NCBI RefSeq assembly: GCF_001422885.1
Contig: NZ_LMMZ01000012.1
Location: 250,388 to 314,387, forward strand
DNA from: Methylobacterium sp. Leaf104
GTDB lineage: Bacteria > Pseudomonadota > Alphaproteobacteria > Rhizobiales > Beijerinckiaceae
DNA length: 64,000 bases
Direction: 5' to 3'
How positions within the stretch are numbered: position 1 is the stretch's first letter; each line of letters begins with the position of its first letter. The notes under the pieces were generated by a model. That model was not told the DNA's origin, searched no databases, and saw only the letters and a list, made by a program, of their open reading frames with translations. The translations under genes and the position numbers were made by a program. Shown one piece after another: positions 34,728 through 43,964 of this stretch.

Positions 34728-37535
34728 TCAGGCCTCGCGCGGGGGCGGCGAGTCGATCAGCGCGTCGAGCCCCTCGGCGCGCAGGGCCGCAACGTCGCCG
34801 GCGAAGACCTCCATCACGGCTGTCCGGATCGCCACCTGGCGGTCGGGCTGGGTGACCCGGGTGCCGGTGAGGTCGGTCACGTAGAACACGTCCACCGCCC
34901 GCTCGCCGAAGGTGGCCACGTGGGCCGAGGTGATGTTGAGGCTGAGCCGGCTGAGCGCCGTGGTCAGCTCGTAGAGAAGGCCGGGCCGGTCGAGACCGGT
35001 GATCTCGATCACGGTCTCGCGGCTCGAGAGGGCGTTGTCGATCGCCATGTCGGGCGGCACCAGGAAGGTCCGCGCCCGCTCGCTCGGGGGGTGCTTGTCG
35101 GCCACGAGGTCGGCGATGCGGATCTCGCCGCGCAGGGCCTTCTCGATGGCGGTGGTGATGCGGCTCGCCCGGCGCAGCTCGTCCTCGTCGCGCTCGAAGG
35201 CGCGCGAGACGAAGATCGAGTCGAGGGCGAAGCCGTCCGTGGTCGTGAAGATCTGCGCGTCCACGATGTTGCCGCCGGACGCCGCACAGGCCCCCGTGAC
35301 GATGGCGAGCAGGCGCGGATGGTCGGGCGAGTAGATCGTCAGCTCGGTGACGCCGCGGACCGGATCGGTCTCCGCGACGGTCGCCACGGTGCGTCCCTCC
35401 GCCGTCAGCGCCTTGACGAAGCCGGCGTGCTTGAACTGGCGCGTGGTGTCGACCTTGAGCCAGTAGGCCTGGTTGTGCCGCGCCGCGTAGGCGTCGAACG
35501 CCTCCGACTGCCAGTCGCTGAGCTGCTCGCGCAGGGCCATCTGGATCAGGCGCACCCGGTCGGTGCGGGCGATCTCGGAATGGCCGCCGGACAGCACCAC
35601 CTCGGTCTCGTCGTAGAGGGTGCGGATCAGGGTCCCCTTCCAGGCGGTCCAGACGCCGGGACCCACGGCCTTGATGTCGGCCACCGTCAGGATGGTGAGG
35701 AGCTTCAGGCGCTCCAGGGTCTGCACGACGCCGGCGAACTTCTCGATGGTCTTGGGGTCCGAGAGGTCGCGGCTCTGGGCGGTCATCGACATCAGCAGGT
35801 GGTGCTCCACCAGCCAGGCCACCATCTCGGTCTCGGCCGCCGTGAGGCCGAAGCGGGGTCCGAGCTTCTCGGCGATCGCCGCCCCCGCGATGGAATGGTC
35901 CTCCGGCCGGCCCTTGGCGATGTCGTGCAGGAGCACCGTGACGTAGAGCGCCCTGCGGTGGCTGATCGTGTCGATGAGCCGGCTCGCGAGCGGATGCTCC
36001 TCCTCGGCGCGGCCCGATTCGATCGCCGAGAGCACGCCGATGGCGCGCAGCAGGTGCTCGTCCACCGTGAAGTGGTGGTACATGTTGAACTGCATCATCG
36101 CGACGATGCGGCCGAAATCCGGAATGAAGCGGCCGAGCACGCCCGCCTCGTTCATCAGCCGCAGGATGGTCTCGGGCGAGTTCTTCGAGGTCAGGATGTC
36201 GAGGAAGAGCCGGTTGGCCTCCTCGTCCGCGCGCAGGGAATGGCCGATGAGGCGCAGGGCGCGGTTGGCCGCCCGCGTCGCGTCGGGGTGGATCGGCAGG
36301 TTGTGGCGGTCGGCGAGCCAGAACAGCCGGATCAGGTTCACGGGATCGCGGCTGAAGGCGTCGGCGTCGCGCAGGTTGATGCGGCCGTGGTCGTCGACGA
36401 AGTCCTCCGCCTCGATGGCGGTGGCGCGGAAGCGGTCCCGGAACCGGCCGATCCAGCGGTCCAGCACCGGCGTGCGCTTGGCGTGGCGCGCCTCGAGGGC
36501 CGCGCAGACGATGGCGGTGAGGTCGCCGACCTCCTTGGCGATCAGGAAATACGCCTTCATGAAGCGCTCGACGCCGGAGAGGCCGCCGCGCGGCTCGTAG
36601 CCGAAGCGCTCGGCGATCCGCGGCTGCAGGCCGAAGGACAGGCGCTCCTCGGCCCGGCCGGTGACGAAGTGCATGTGGCAGCGCACCCGCCACAGGAGTT
36701 CGTCGCAGCGCTCGAACACCCGGTACTCCTCGGGCGTGAACAGGCCGGCGGCCACGAGCTCGCTCTGGTCGCGGACCCGGTAGGTGTACTTGGCGATCCA
36801 GAACAGGGTGTTGAGGTCGCGCAGGCCCCCCTTGCCGTCCTTCACGTTGGGCTCGACGAGGTAGCGCGACGCGCCCGCCTTCGAGACCCGGGCGTCGCGC
36901 TCGCGCAGCTTGGCCTCGACGAATTCGGGCGCGGTCCACATCACCAGCTCGGTGTCGAACCGGGTGACCAGCTCCTCGAACAGGGCGCGGGTGCCGAACA
37001 GGTAGCGGGCCTCGAGGAGCGAGGTCCGGATGGTCATGTCGGCCCGGCCCTCGCGCAGGCACTCTTCCACCGAGCGGGTGGCGTGGCCGACCTTGAGCTT
37101 GAGGTCCCACAGCACGTAGAGCATCGCCTCGACGACGCTCTCGGACCAGGCGGTCTGCTTGTAGGGCAGCAGGAACAGGAGATCGATGTCCGAGCCCGGC
37201 GCCATGGTGCCCCGGCCGTAGCCGCCCGTGGCCACCACGGCGAGCTGCTCGCCGGTGGAGGGGTTGTCGTTCGGATAGAGCCGCCAGACCACCGCGTCGT
37301 GGATGGTGCGGATCACCGCATCGGTGAGCCGGCTCAGGCGCCGGGCGCAGGCGATGCCGTCGCGCTCCTCCAGGAGGCGTTCCTCGGCATCGGCGCGGCC
37401 GAGCTCGATCACCCGCCTGAGCTCGGGCACCAGCACCGCCCGCAGGCGCGTCGCCTCGCGGGCGTCGCGGTCGAGGTTCTGGAGGATGTCGTTGAGGGCG
37501 GCGACGGCGTCGAACATGGCCAACCCCGTTAGCAT
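34728..37535 (-). CDS. glnD: Bifunctional [protein-PII] uridylyltransferase / uridylyl-removing enzyme
   Basis: 935-residue nitrogen sensor that adds UMP to PII proteins when glutamine is low and removes it when glutamine is high. Domains in order: nucleotidyltransferase with VATGGYGRGTMAPGSDIDLL (metal-binding Asp pair), a GlnD-linker helical region, an HD hydrolase (LLHDIAKGRPEDHS with His-Asp), then two ACT domains at the C-terminus (starting TELTIYSPDHPRLLAIVTGA and VIEITGLDRPGLLYELTTAL) that bind glutamine. The start at 37535 (MLTGLAM) gives a normal length. An ATG at 37517 is an alternative. Confidence 0.96.
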   Translation of the reverse strand: MLTGLAMFDAVAALNDILQNLDRDAREATRLRAVLVPELRRVIELGRADAEERLLEERDGIACARRLSRLTDAVIRTIHDAVVWRLYPNDNPSTGEQLAVVATGGYGRGTMAPGSDIDLLFLLPYKQTAWSESVVEAMLYVLWDLKLKVGHATRSVEECLREGRADMTIRTSLLEARYLFGTRALFEELVTRFDTELVMWTAPEFVEAKLRERDARVSKAGASRYLVEPNVKDGKGGLRDLNTLFWIAKYTYRVRDQSELVAAGLFTPEEYRVFERCDELLWRVRCHMHFVTGRAEERLSFGLQPRIAERFGYEPRGGLSGVERFMKAYFLIAKEVGDLTAIVCAALEARHAKRTPVLDRWIGRFRDRFRATAIEAEDFVDDHGRINLRDADAFSRDPVNLIRLFWLADRHNLPIHPDATRAANRALRLIGHSLRADEEANRLFLDILTSKNSPETILRLMNEAGVLGRFIPDFGRIVAMMQFNMYHHFTVDEHLLRAIGVLSAIESGRAEEEHPLASRLIDTISHRRALYVTVLLHDIAKGRPEDHSIAGAAIAEKLGPRFGLTAAETEMVAWLVEHHLLMSMTAQSRDLSDPKTIEKFAGVVQTLERLKLLTILTVADIKAVGPGVWTAWKGTLIRTLYDETEVVLSGGHSEIARTDRVRLIQMALREQLSDWQSEAFDAYAARHNQAYWLKVDTTRQFKHAGFVKALTAEGRTVATVAETDPVRGVTELTIYSPDHPRLLAIVTGACAASGGNIVDAQIFTTTDGFALDSIFVSRAFERDEDELRRASRITTAIEKALRGEIRIADLVADKHPPSERARTFLVPPDMAIDNALSSRETVIEITGLDRPGLLYELTTALSRLSLNITSAHVATFGERAVDVFYVTDLTGTRVTQPDRQVAIRTAVMEVFAGDVAALRAEGLDALIDSPPPREA

Positions 37536-37752
37536 GTTGGCGGAATGACGCCAGCAGGTTCGCCGCGCGGGCGCCGCACGGGTGCGGGATCGAACCGCGT
37601 TTTCACCGGCTTCCCCGCCGCGGCGACGATCCGCGTTCGCGCGCGCGGCGATCCGGCGGGCCACGGTTGCGCCGCAAGGCCGCGCTAGCGCAGCACCGTC
37701 TTTCGTCCCAAACCCGCCGCCCCGCGCACCCCAGCATTCACGAAGGCCCCCG

Positions 37753-38268
37753 ATGCGTTCGATTCCCATGCGTTCGTTCCTGCGTCCGCCGTCCTCCCGC
37801 CCGGCCCGGGTCCTCGCCCTGACGGCCGGCCTGTTCCCGGTGCTCGCCGCACCGGCCTGGGCCGCCTCCTTCGAGTTCGTGCCGGCGCCCCAGATCGACC
37901 TCAACCGCGTCTACCGGGTCGACAAGGTCACGGGAGAGGTGACATCCTGCCAGTACGGCCTGCGCGAGGGCGCGGTGGGCAGCGTCGGCGTCACCGTCTG
38001 CTACGGCGCCGGCGAGGGGGCGAGCGCGCAGGCGCCCTCGGAATACGGCCTCGTGGCCTCCCGCCACACCCGCGAGGCGGGGGTGTTCCGGGTCAATTAC
38101 CGCACGGGCGAGATGAGCATCTGCTACGTGCAGCTGCAGAAGGAGGCCGTGGTCTGCACCGCGCAGGCGAACCCGGCGGGTCCGGGCGCCGACGAGGCCC
38201 CGGCCACCGGCGCCGCCCCGGGCCGGGCCGGCCCGAGCGCCACGCCGCCCCAGGGCACGCGTCCCTGA
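37753..38268 (+). CDS. Secreted hypothetical protein with an internal Cys repeat
   Basis: 171-residue exported protein. Residues 1-35 form a signal peptide ending APAWAAS. The mature core holds two copies of one pattern: YRVDKVTGEVTSCQYG with a second Cys (VTVCYG), and FRVNYRTGEMSICYV with a second Cys (VVCTAQ). This suggests a duplicated disulfide-containing beta unit. The C-terminal 40 residues are a Gly/Ala/Pro tail. It is divergent from glnD. No function recognised. Confidence 0.68.
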   Translation: MRSIPMRSFLRPPSSRPARVLALTAGLFPVLAAPAWAASFEFVPAPQIDLNRVYRVDKVTGEVTSCQYGLREGAVGSVGVTVCYGAGEGASAQAPSEYGLVASRHTREAGVFRVNYRTGEMSICYVQLQKEAVVCTAQANPAGPGADEAPATGAAPGRAGPSATPPQGTRP

Positions 38269-38448
38269 CGCCCCCTCCCCCGATCCCGGCGCGCGCCGCG
38301 TTGGACCGGCCGGCCCGGCGTGCTAGGGGCACCCGGTCGCGCCCGCCCAGCGGCGGCGCGCCGCTCGGTCCGTTTCCCGCCGCCTCGTCCCACGCCTGAG
38401 CCGTCCCATGCCGCACGCCCTTCCCTACCCGGACACCGGAGCCTTCGC

Positions 38449-39156
38449 GTGAGCGGCCCGGATCTGCGCCGCGCGGCGGCCGAGGTCGCCGTCGAGCTCG
38501 TCACCCCCGGGATGCGGCTCGGGATCGGCACCGGCTCCACCGCCAACGTCTTCGTCGAATTGCTGGGCGCCCGCGTCCGGGCCGGCCTCGACGTCGTCGG
38601 CGTGCCGACCTCGGAAGCGACCCGGGTCGCGGCGGAGGCCGCCGGCATCCGCCTCGCCACCCTGGAGGAGATGCCCGAGCTCGACCTCACCATCGACGGG
38701 GCCGACGAGATCGACGGGGCGATGCGCCTCGTGAAGGGCGGCGGCGGCGCGCTGCTGCGCGAGAAGATCGTCGCCTTCGCCAGCCGGCGTATGGTCGTGA
38801 TCGCGGATGCCGCCAAGCGCGTCGAGACCCTGGGCGCCTTTCCCCTGCCGATCGAGGTCAACGCCTTCGGGCTCGGCGCCACCCGGCGCGCGGTCGCCGC
38901 CGCCCTGCGGGCGAGCGGCTGCACCGGCGAACTCGTCCTGCGGTCCCGGGACGGCGCGCCCTTCGTCAGCGATGGCGGCCACCACATCCTCGACGCCCAT
39001 CTCGGGCGCATCCCGGATCCCGAGGCCCTGTCGGGTGCCCTCTGGGCCGTGCCGGGCGTCGTCGAGCACGGCCTGTTCCTCGGCCTCGCCACCGGCGCCA
39101 TCCTGGCCGAGGCGCGGGACGGGCAGGCGGTGGTGAGCCGGCTCGGCACCGTCTGA
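38449..39156 (+). CDS. rpiA: Ribose-5-phosphate isomerase A
   Basis: 235-residue enzyme interconverting ribose-5-phosphate and ribulose-5-phosphate. The GTG start at 38449 gives a normal N-terminus. Phosphate loop [17 protein letters not shown], active-site [20 protein letters not shown] (catalytic Asp), and [19 protein letters not shown] (Lys) are intact. The C-terminal hexapeptide-like region [18 protein letters not shown] is typical. Next gene (DUF2059) follows within 67 bases. Confidence 0.95.
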   Translation: MSGPDLRRAAAEVAVELVTPGMRLGIGTGSTANVFVELLGARVRAGLDVVGVPTSEATRVAAEAAGIRLATLEEMPELDLTIDGADEIDGAMRLVKGGGGALLREKIVAFASRRMVVIADAAKRVETLGAFPLPIEVNAFGLGATRRAVAAALRASGCTGELVLRSRDGAPFVSDGGHHILDAHLGRIPDPEALSGALWAVPGVVEHGLFLGLATGAILAEARDGQAVVSRLGTV

Positions 39157-39222
39157 ACGCGGGTGGCCGTCCCACTTCCCCCACCTCGTCCCCTTCCTAG
39201 AACCCATCCCGGAGCGTCCGCC

Positions 39223-39810
39223 ATGTCCCCCCGCCTCGCCGCCCTGGCCGCCCTCGTCCTCGCCAGCACGCCCCTGAGCGCCCTGGCCCAAGCCCCGGCG
39301 CAGAAGCCGCCGGCGGCCAAGCCCGGCGCCAAGCCGCCGACCCCCGCCGCCGCACCGGCACCGAGCACCCCCGCCGCGCAGACGCCGGCCTACTCGGCGA
39401 ACCACCTCGCCCTCGCCCGCGAGGTCATGCTGAATTCCGGCATCGCCCGGTCCTTCGACTCGATCATCCCGGCCTTCAGCGACCGCATCCGCCAGGGCTC
39501 CGTGACCCGGCCCGAGCTCACCAAGGACCTCGACGGGGTGCTGGCCGCCCTCGAGCCCGAGATGGAGATGCAGAAGCAGTCGATGATCGACATCGCCGCC
39601 CGGATCTACGCCTCGCGCCTGTCCGAGGCCGAGCTGAACGAGATCGCGACCTTCTTCCGCTCGCCCGCCGGCAAGCGCTACGTCGAGACCCAGCCGCAGG
39701 TGCTCGACGAGATGGTCCAGGCCATGCAGACCTGGACCCAGGACGTGTCGGAATACATCATGGTCCGGGTGCGCGCCGAGATGGCCAAGAAGGGCCACCA
39801 GCTGCAGTAG
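39223..39810 (+). CDS. Secreted DUF2059 family protein
   Basis: 195-residue exported protein. A signal peptide (MSPRLAALAALVLASTPLSA) is followed by a Pro/Ala/Lys-rich linker (to about residue 58) and a helical DUF2059 domain. The domain carries ALAREVMLNSGIARSFDSII, IAARIYASRLSEAELNEIAT, and FFRSPAGKRYVETQPQVLDE. Its role is unknown. It is probably periplasmic and may share a transcript with rpiA. Confidence 0.85.
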   Translation: MSPRLAALAALVLASTPLSALAQAPAQKPPAAKPGAKPPTPAAAPAPSTPAAQTPAYSANHLALAREVMLNSGIARSFDSIIPAFSDRIRQGSVTRPELTKDLDGVLAALEPEMEMQKQSMIDIAARIYASRLSEAELNEIATFFRSPAGKRYVETQPQVLDEMVQAMQTWTQDVSEYIMVRVRAEMAKKGHQLQ

Positions 39811-39861
39811 CGGCCCGCGGCCAGGACGCGGGTAGAGGGACCGGGAGGGGACGCCGGGCCG

Positions 39862-41235
39862 TCAGGCCGCGGCCGCCTCGACGCGGTTCCGGCCGGTGCT
39901 CTTGGCCCGGTACAGGGCGAGGTCGGCGCGCTTGAGCATGTCGGCCGGCCCGGCATCCTCGGCCCGGCGCCAGGCCACGCCGATGGAGACGGTCACCGGC
40001 ACCGTGCGGGTGTCGCGGTGGATCGCGAACGGCACCGCCTCGATGCGCTCGCGGATGCGCTCGGCGATGGCGTAGGCGCCCTCGGCCTCGGCGTCCGGCA
40101 GGATGATGACGATCTCCTCGCCGCCGTAGCGGGCCACGATGTCGATGCCGCGGGTATGGGTGCGGATGCGCTCGGCGAAGGCCTTCAGCACCTCGTCGCC
40201 GGCCTCGTGGCCGTAGGTGTCGTTGATCGTCTTGAAGCGGTCGATGTCGAGCATCAGGGCCGCCACCGGGCGGTTGCGCAGGGCCGCCTCGCCGAACAGC
40301 GCGCCGAGATGGCTGTCGAGGTAGCGCCGGTTGTGCAGGCCCGTGAGGCCGTCGGTGACGGCGAGCTCCATCGAGGCCTGGACGGCGCCGCGCAGGGCAT
40401 CCGAGAAGCGGCGGCGGCGGACCTGGGTGCGTACCCGGGCCACGAGCTCGTTCCGGTCGACGGGCCGCATCAGGTAGTCGTGCACGCCGAATTCGAGGCC
40501 CCGGATCACCCGGGCGCGGTCGTGCTCCTCGGCGATCATCATCACGGGCATCAGGCGGGTGCGGTCGAGGGAGCGCAGCTGGCTGCACAGGCGCAGGCCG
40601 TCGAAGCCCTGGATGTCGAGGCTGACCAGGGCGAGGTCGAACGCGCCCTCCGCCGCCAGCACCAGGGCCTTGTGCGGGTCGGCCTCCACCGTGAGCGTGT
40701 GGTGCTGGCCCAGGGCCGCCCCGAGGCGGTCGGCCGAGCCGGGGCGGTCCTCGACCAGGAGGATCGAGGCGTCGAGGCCGGTCTCGGCGGCGGCGAGGGC
40801 GAGAGGATCGCCGATTCCGAAATCCCGCGAGGCCATGGCGCGGGAGCGCAGCTCGTCCGTCACCGCCTTGAGGCGCACGAGGCTGCGCACGCGGGCGAAC
40901 AGGGCCGTGTCGTCGATGGGCTTCGTCAGGAAGTCGTCGGCGCCCGCATCGAGCCCGCGCAGGCGGTCGGAGGGCTGGTCGAGGGCGGTGACCATCACCA
41001 CGGGCAGGTGGGCCGTGTTGGGGTTGCTCTTGAGCCGGCGGCAGACCTCGAAGCCGTCCATGCCGGGCATCATCACGTCGAGGAGGACGAGGTCGCAGAG
41101 GCCCTTCTCGCAGATGGTCAGCGCATCGGGGCCGTTCATCGCCGCCACGACGTCGAAGTATTCCAGGGAGAGCTTCGCCTCCAGGAGCTTCACGTTCGGG
41201 AAGAGATCATCGACGATCAGGATTCGGGCCGACAT
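39862..41235 (-). CDS. pleD: Cell-cycle response regulator / diguanylate cyclase PleD
   Basis: 457-residue REC-REC-GGDEF protein. REC1 has the full acid pocket (VDD at 8-10) and phospho-acceptor Asp53 (DLVLLDVMMPGMDG). REC2 is a degenerate adaptor. The GGDEF domain starts DGLTGLHNRRYLDSHLGALF, has an active site of ARYGGEEIVIILPD, and keeps the RxxD inhibitory site (RGID) five residues before it. In Caulobacter PleD drives pole development after phosphorylation by PleC/DivJ. The gene lies 61 bases after divK, the classical arrangement, so the two are probably co-transcribed. Confidence 0.96.
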   Translation of the reverse strand: MSARILIVDDLFPNVKLLEAKLSLEYFDVVAAMNGPDALTICEKGLCDLVLLDVMMPGMDGFEVCRRLKSNPNTAHLPVVMVTALDQPSDRLRGLDAGADDFLTKPIDDTALFARVRSLVRLKAVTDELRSRAMASRDFGIGDPLALAAAETGLDASILLVEDRPGSADRLGAALGQHHTLTVEADPHKALVLAAEGAFDLALVSLDIQGFDGLRLCSQLRSLDRTRLMPVMMIAEEHDRARVIRGLEFGVHDYLMRPVDRNELVARVRTQVRRRRFSDALRGAVQASMELAVTDGLTGLHNRRYLDSHLGALFGEAALRNRPVAALMLDIDRFKTINDTYGHEAGDEVLKAFAERIRTHTRGIDIVARYGGEEIVIILPDAEAEGAYAIAERIRERIEAVPFAIHRDTRTVPVTVSIGVAWRRAEDAGPADMLKRADLALYRAKSTGRNRVEAAAA

Positions 41236-41296
41236 CGTTCCTCGCGCAGGGTCGTTCCACTGGGCCGTCGGGGACGGTCTCAGCGAGGCGGCGGCT

Positions 41297-41677
41297 TCAG
41301 GCGGTCCTGGCGTCGCCGAGGTATTGGCGGACGGTGGCGAGGAACTTCGCCACCGAGATCGGCTTGGACAGGTAGGCCTCGCAGCCGCCCTCGCGGATGC
41401 GCTCCTCGTCGCCCTTCATGGCGAAGGCCGTGATGGCGATCACCGGGATCGCCTTGAGGTCGTCGTCCTCCTTGAGCCACTTCGTGACTTCGAGGCCGGA
41501 GACCTCGGGCAGCTGGATGTCCATCAGGATGAGGTCGGGGCGGTGCGCCCGCGCGAGCTCGATCGCCTCGATGCCGTTGGCCGTCTTCAGCGTGGCGTAG
41601 CCATGTCCCTCCAACAGGTCGTTGAAGAGCTTCATATTGAGTTCGTTGTCCTCGACGATGAGCACGGTCTTCTTCAT
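41297..41677 (-). CDS. divK: Single-domain response regulator DivK
   Basis: 126-residue receiver-only protein that relays phosphate in the DivJ-PleC-CckA network controlling CtrA. It begins [20 protein letters not shown], with phospho-acceptor Asp53 in [14 protein letters not shown], the Thr/Ala switch in [17 protein letters not shown] and the Lys switch in [14 protein letters not shown]. Upstream of pleD on the same strand. The opposite-strand DUF3572 gene starts 75 bases away, a synteny kept across many alphaproteobacteria. Confidence 0.96.
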   Translation of the reverse strand: MKKTVLIVEDNELNMKLFNDLLEGHGYATLKTANGIEAIELARAHRPDLILMDIQLPEVSGLEVTKWLKEDDDLKAIPVIAITAFAMKGDEERIREGGCEAYLSKPISVAKFLATVRQYLGDARTA

Positions 41678-41752
41678 GGCCCGTTGTTCCCGGTGCGTGG
41701 ACGGCCCATTGTCGTTCGACGCATGCCCCGCCCCAGGAGATTTAGCGGATAC

Positions 41753-42055
41753 ATGTTGACGAAACGCAAACCCAACAGCGCAGACGATTCCGCCGAGGGC
41801 CTGGCCCTGGCGGCCCTCGCCTGGATGGCGACCGACGACGAGCGCCTGTTCGCCTTCCTCAACGCCACCGGGGCGACGCCCGAGACCCTGCGGGCCAGCG
41901 CGCAGGACCCCGGATTCCTGGCGGGCATCCTCGACCATATCATGGGCGACGAGACGACGCTGCTCGCCTGCGCCGAGGCCCTCGACGTCAAGCCCGAGCG
42001 CATCGCCGCCGCCTGGCGCCGCCTCGGCCCGCCGGACTTCGACGACGGGATGTAG
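41753..42055 (+). CDS. DUF3572 family protein
   Basis: 100-residue cytoplasmic helical protein, [20 protein letters not shown] and onward. It contains the family's [20 protein letters not shown] and [20 protein letters not shown] motifs. Always found next to divK in alphaproteobacteria, but no function is known. The divergent 75-bp promoter region is shared with divK. Confidence 0.88.
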   Translation: MLTKRKPNSADDSAEGLALAALAWMATDDERLFAFLNATGATPETLRASAQDPGFLAGILDHIMGDETTLLACAEALDVKPERIAAAWRRLGPPDFDDGM

Positions 42056-42189
42056 GCGGGAAGCGGAGCCGGATATCCCCGCGGGATTGCCCGCCGAGGC
42101 TCGCCCCGTCCCGTGCCGCGCGCTATGGCTCGACGGCTTCGCGCGGGCGCCGTCCGCACGGCGCGCCCCCCGCCGGAGATCCCCCGCCC

Positions 42190-42597
42190 ATGTCCCTCGC
42201 CAGCCTCTCGACGACCTGGGCCCCGCGCCTCCTCAGCGTCCTGCGCATCGTGGCCGGCCTGCTCTTCCTCGAGCACGGCACCCAGAAGCTGTTCGGCTTC
42301 CCCGTGCGGATGGGCGGCGGGGCCGGCCCCGCGATGCTGTCGCTGCTGTGGTTCGCCGCCGTCCTGGAGACCCTGGGCGGCGCGCTCGTCATCCTCGGCC
42401 TGTTCACCCGGCCGGTGGCGTTCCTGCTCTCCGGGCAGATGGCCTTCGCGTACTTCATCGCCCACCATCCCAAGAGCCCGTTCCCGGCGCTCAACGGCGG
42501 CGATGCCGCGATCCTGTTCTGCTTCGTCTTCCTCTACCTCGCCGCCGCCGGCGCCGGCCCCTGGAGCCTCGACGCGCAGCGCCGCGGCCGGTTCTGA
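42190..42597 (+). CDS. DoxX-family membrane protein
   Basis: 135-residue inner-membrane protein with about four helices. The DoxX motif [20 protein letters not shown] is conserved, as is the acidic/hydrophobic pair [27 protein letters not shown] final helix includes [20 protein letters not shown]. DoxX proteins relate to quinone-linked or thiosulfate oxidation in archaea, and are mostly uncharacterised in bacteria. Its stop overlaps a strong hairpin shared with the convergent gene. Confidence 0.85.
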   Translation: MSLASLSTTWAPRLLSVLRIVAGLLFLEHGTQKLFGFPVRMGGGAGPAMLSLLWFAAVLETLGGALVILGLFTRPVAFLLSGQMAFAYFIAHHPKSPFPALNGGDAAILFCFVFLYLAAAGAGPWSLDAQRRGRF

Positions 42598-42620
42598 GCC
42601 GGCCTCCCCCGGGGCGGCTC
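42596..42620. terminator. Hairpin between convergent doxX and methyltransferase genes
   Basis: GAGCCG at 42596-42601 pairs with CGGCTC at 42615-42620, with additional C/G pairing inside. It spans the doxX stop and touches the opposite gene's stop, so it may serve both. An overlapping alternative stem is GGCCGG/CCGGCC at 42586-42604. Confidence 0.5.
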
Positions 42621-43278
42621 AGGCGCCGAAGCGCCAGACGCTGCTGCGCTTGATCTCGGCATCCTCCAGGGAGCGGCTCACCGGCACCGTGTAGGTGGCG
42701 AGTTCGGTGAGCCGGTCGCGGGGCAGGTAGGAGCGGCCGGGATCGCCCACCAGCACGGTGGCGCCCCGCGCGTGCAGGCCGGAGAGCCAGCCGGTGACGC
42801 GGGCCGCGAGGTCCCGCTCGTAGAAGATGTCGGCGGCGAGCACCACGGCCGAGCCCGGATCGGAGCCGATGAGGTCCCGCGCCACCGCCTCGATCCGCTC
42901 CGCGACGCCGTTGGCCTCGGCGTTGAGGCCGATGGCCGGGATCGCGAAGGGGTCGAGGTCGCTGGCGGTGACGTGGACCGCGCCGGCCCGGGCCGCCGCG
43001 ATGGCGACGAGGCCCGAGCCCGAGGCGAAGTCGAGCACCCGGCGTCCCGCCACGAGGCCGGGATTGTCCAGGACGTAGCGGGCGAGCGCCTGCCCGCCGG
43101 CCCAGGCGAAGGCCCAGAAGGGCGGCGGCAGGCCGATCGCCTCCAACTCGTCCTCGGTCTTCTGCCACAGCGCGGTGGCCTCGTCGGCCACGTGCAGGAC
43201 GATCTCGGGCGCGTGCGGCACCGGGCGCAGCCGGGTGTTGGCCCGGATGAAGGCGAGGGGATCGGCCGAGGGCGTCAT
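42619..43278 (-). CDS. Class I methyltransferase of the ETFB-lysine methyltransferase type
   Basis: 219-residue cytoplasmic enzyme. It begins DPLAFIRANTRLRPVPHAPE, and the substrate-facing sequence FWAFAWAGGQALARYVLDNP is characteristic of METTL20-like protein lysine methyltransferases. AdoMet motif VLDFASGSGLVAIAAARAGA; post-motif acidic VTASDLDPFAIPAIGLNAEAN; and DIFYERDLAARVTGWL. Bacterial relatives methylate electron-transfer flavoprotein beta. The start overlaps the stop of the upstream glycosyltransferase-like gene by four bases (ATGA), so the two are coupled. Confidence 0.82.
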   Translation of the reverse strand: MTPSADPLAFIRANTRLRPVPHAPEIVLHVADEATALWQKTEDELEAIGLPPPFWAFAWAGGQALARYVLDNPGLVAGRRVLDFASGSGLVAIAAARAGAVHVTASDLDPFAIPAIGLNAEANGVAERIEAVARDLIGSDPGSAVVLAADIFYERDLAARVTGWLSGLHARGATVLVGDPGRSYLPRDRLTELATYTVPVSRSLEDAEIKRSSVWRFGA

Positions 43279-43877
43279 GCGCGGGCGAACTCGCCGTAGA
43301 GGGTGCCGGCGGCGGCTCCGAGCCCGTCGGCGCCCACCAGCGCGAGGGCCGTATCGGCCGGGTCGAGGCCCAGGGCGGCGGCCTCGGCCGGGGTCTCGCA
43401 GAGGTAGCGGGTGGTCCGGGTGGCGAGCGGGCCGCGCAGGGCCTTGCGCAGGCCGAAGCGCGTCAGGCGCCCGCCGGCATCGGTGCGGGCAGTCAGGGCC
43501 GCGAGGTCGTCGGGCTGGTAGATCCGCGCCGCGATGCCCGACATCGCAGCCGCCGTGCCGCCGACCACGATCGCCCGGAGGCCGAGGGCGTGCAGGAGGT
43601 CGGCCTCCAGGGCCTTGAGGATGCCGGCGAGCTGGCCCGCCGCATAGCCCGCCGCCATCGGGTTGAGCCGGGAGGTCCCCAGCGCGAAGGGCACCACCCG
43701 GGCGCCCGCCGCCTCGATCGCCCCGCGATGGGCGTCCACCCGCGTCACCACCGTGGCGGTGATCCCGGCGGACCGGGCCGCCGCGACCAGGGGCAGGAAG
43801 CGGGCCGCGAAGCCCGCATCGTCGGGGGCGAGGAGGACGAGGCGGCGGGGTGCGGCGCCGGAAGCGGGGGTATCCAT
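43275..43877 (-). CDS. Half-length glycosyltransferase-like protein
   Basis: 200-residue cytoplasmic protein resembling only the N-terminal acceptor domain of GT-B (GT4) enzymes: RRLVLLAPDDAGFAARFLPL, VVTRVDAHRGAIEAAGARVV, and ADLLHALGLRAIVVGGTAAA. The C-terminal donor-binding domain (with the usual Glu-rich motif) is missing. The ATG at 43877 follows an extended non-coding stretch, so it is not a frameshift remnant visible in the window. It may be a non-catalytic partner or a truncated gene. Coupled to the methyltransferase downstream. Confidence 0.6.
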   Translation of the reverse strand: MDTPASGAAPRRLVLLAPDDAGFAARFLPLVAAARSAGITATVVTRVDAHRGAIEAAGARVVPFALGTSRLNPMAAGYAAGQLAGILKALEADLLHALGLRAIVVGGTAAAMSGIAARIYQPDDLAALTARTDAGGRLTRFGLRKALRGPLATRTTRYLCETPAEAAALGLDPADTALALVGADGLGAAAGTLYGEFARA

Positions 43878-43964
43878 CGGACGGGATGTAGCATGCCCCG
43901 TCCGGAACAGGGCATGGCGCGCACCCGTTGACGACGAACCAGACACCGCAGGGACGGGACCCGC

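Noticed and set aside
33753..37532. A very long open frame on the plus strand opposite glnD
   Set aside because: It is a GC-driven mirror of glnD, with His/Gly/Asp-rich low-complexity translation and no domain. The minus-strand glnD has every expected motif.
39862..41235. Missing phosphorylation capacity in PleD
   Set aside because: Only the second receiver is degenerate, as in known PleD. REC1 retains the full acid pocket and Asp53.
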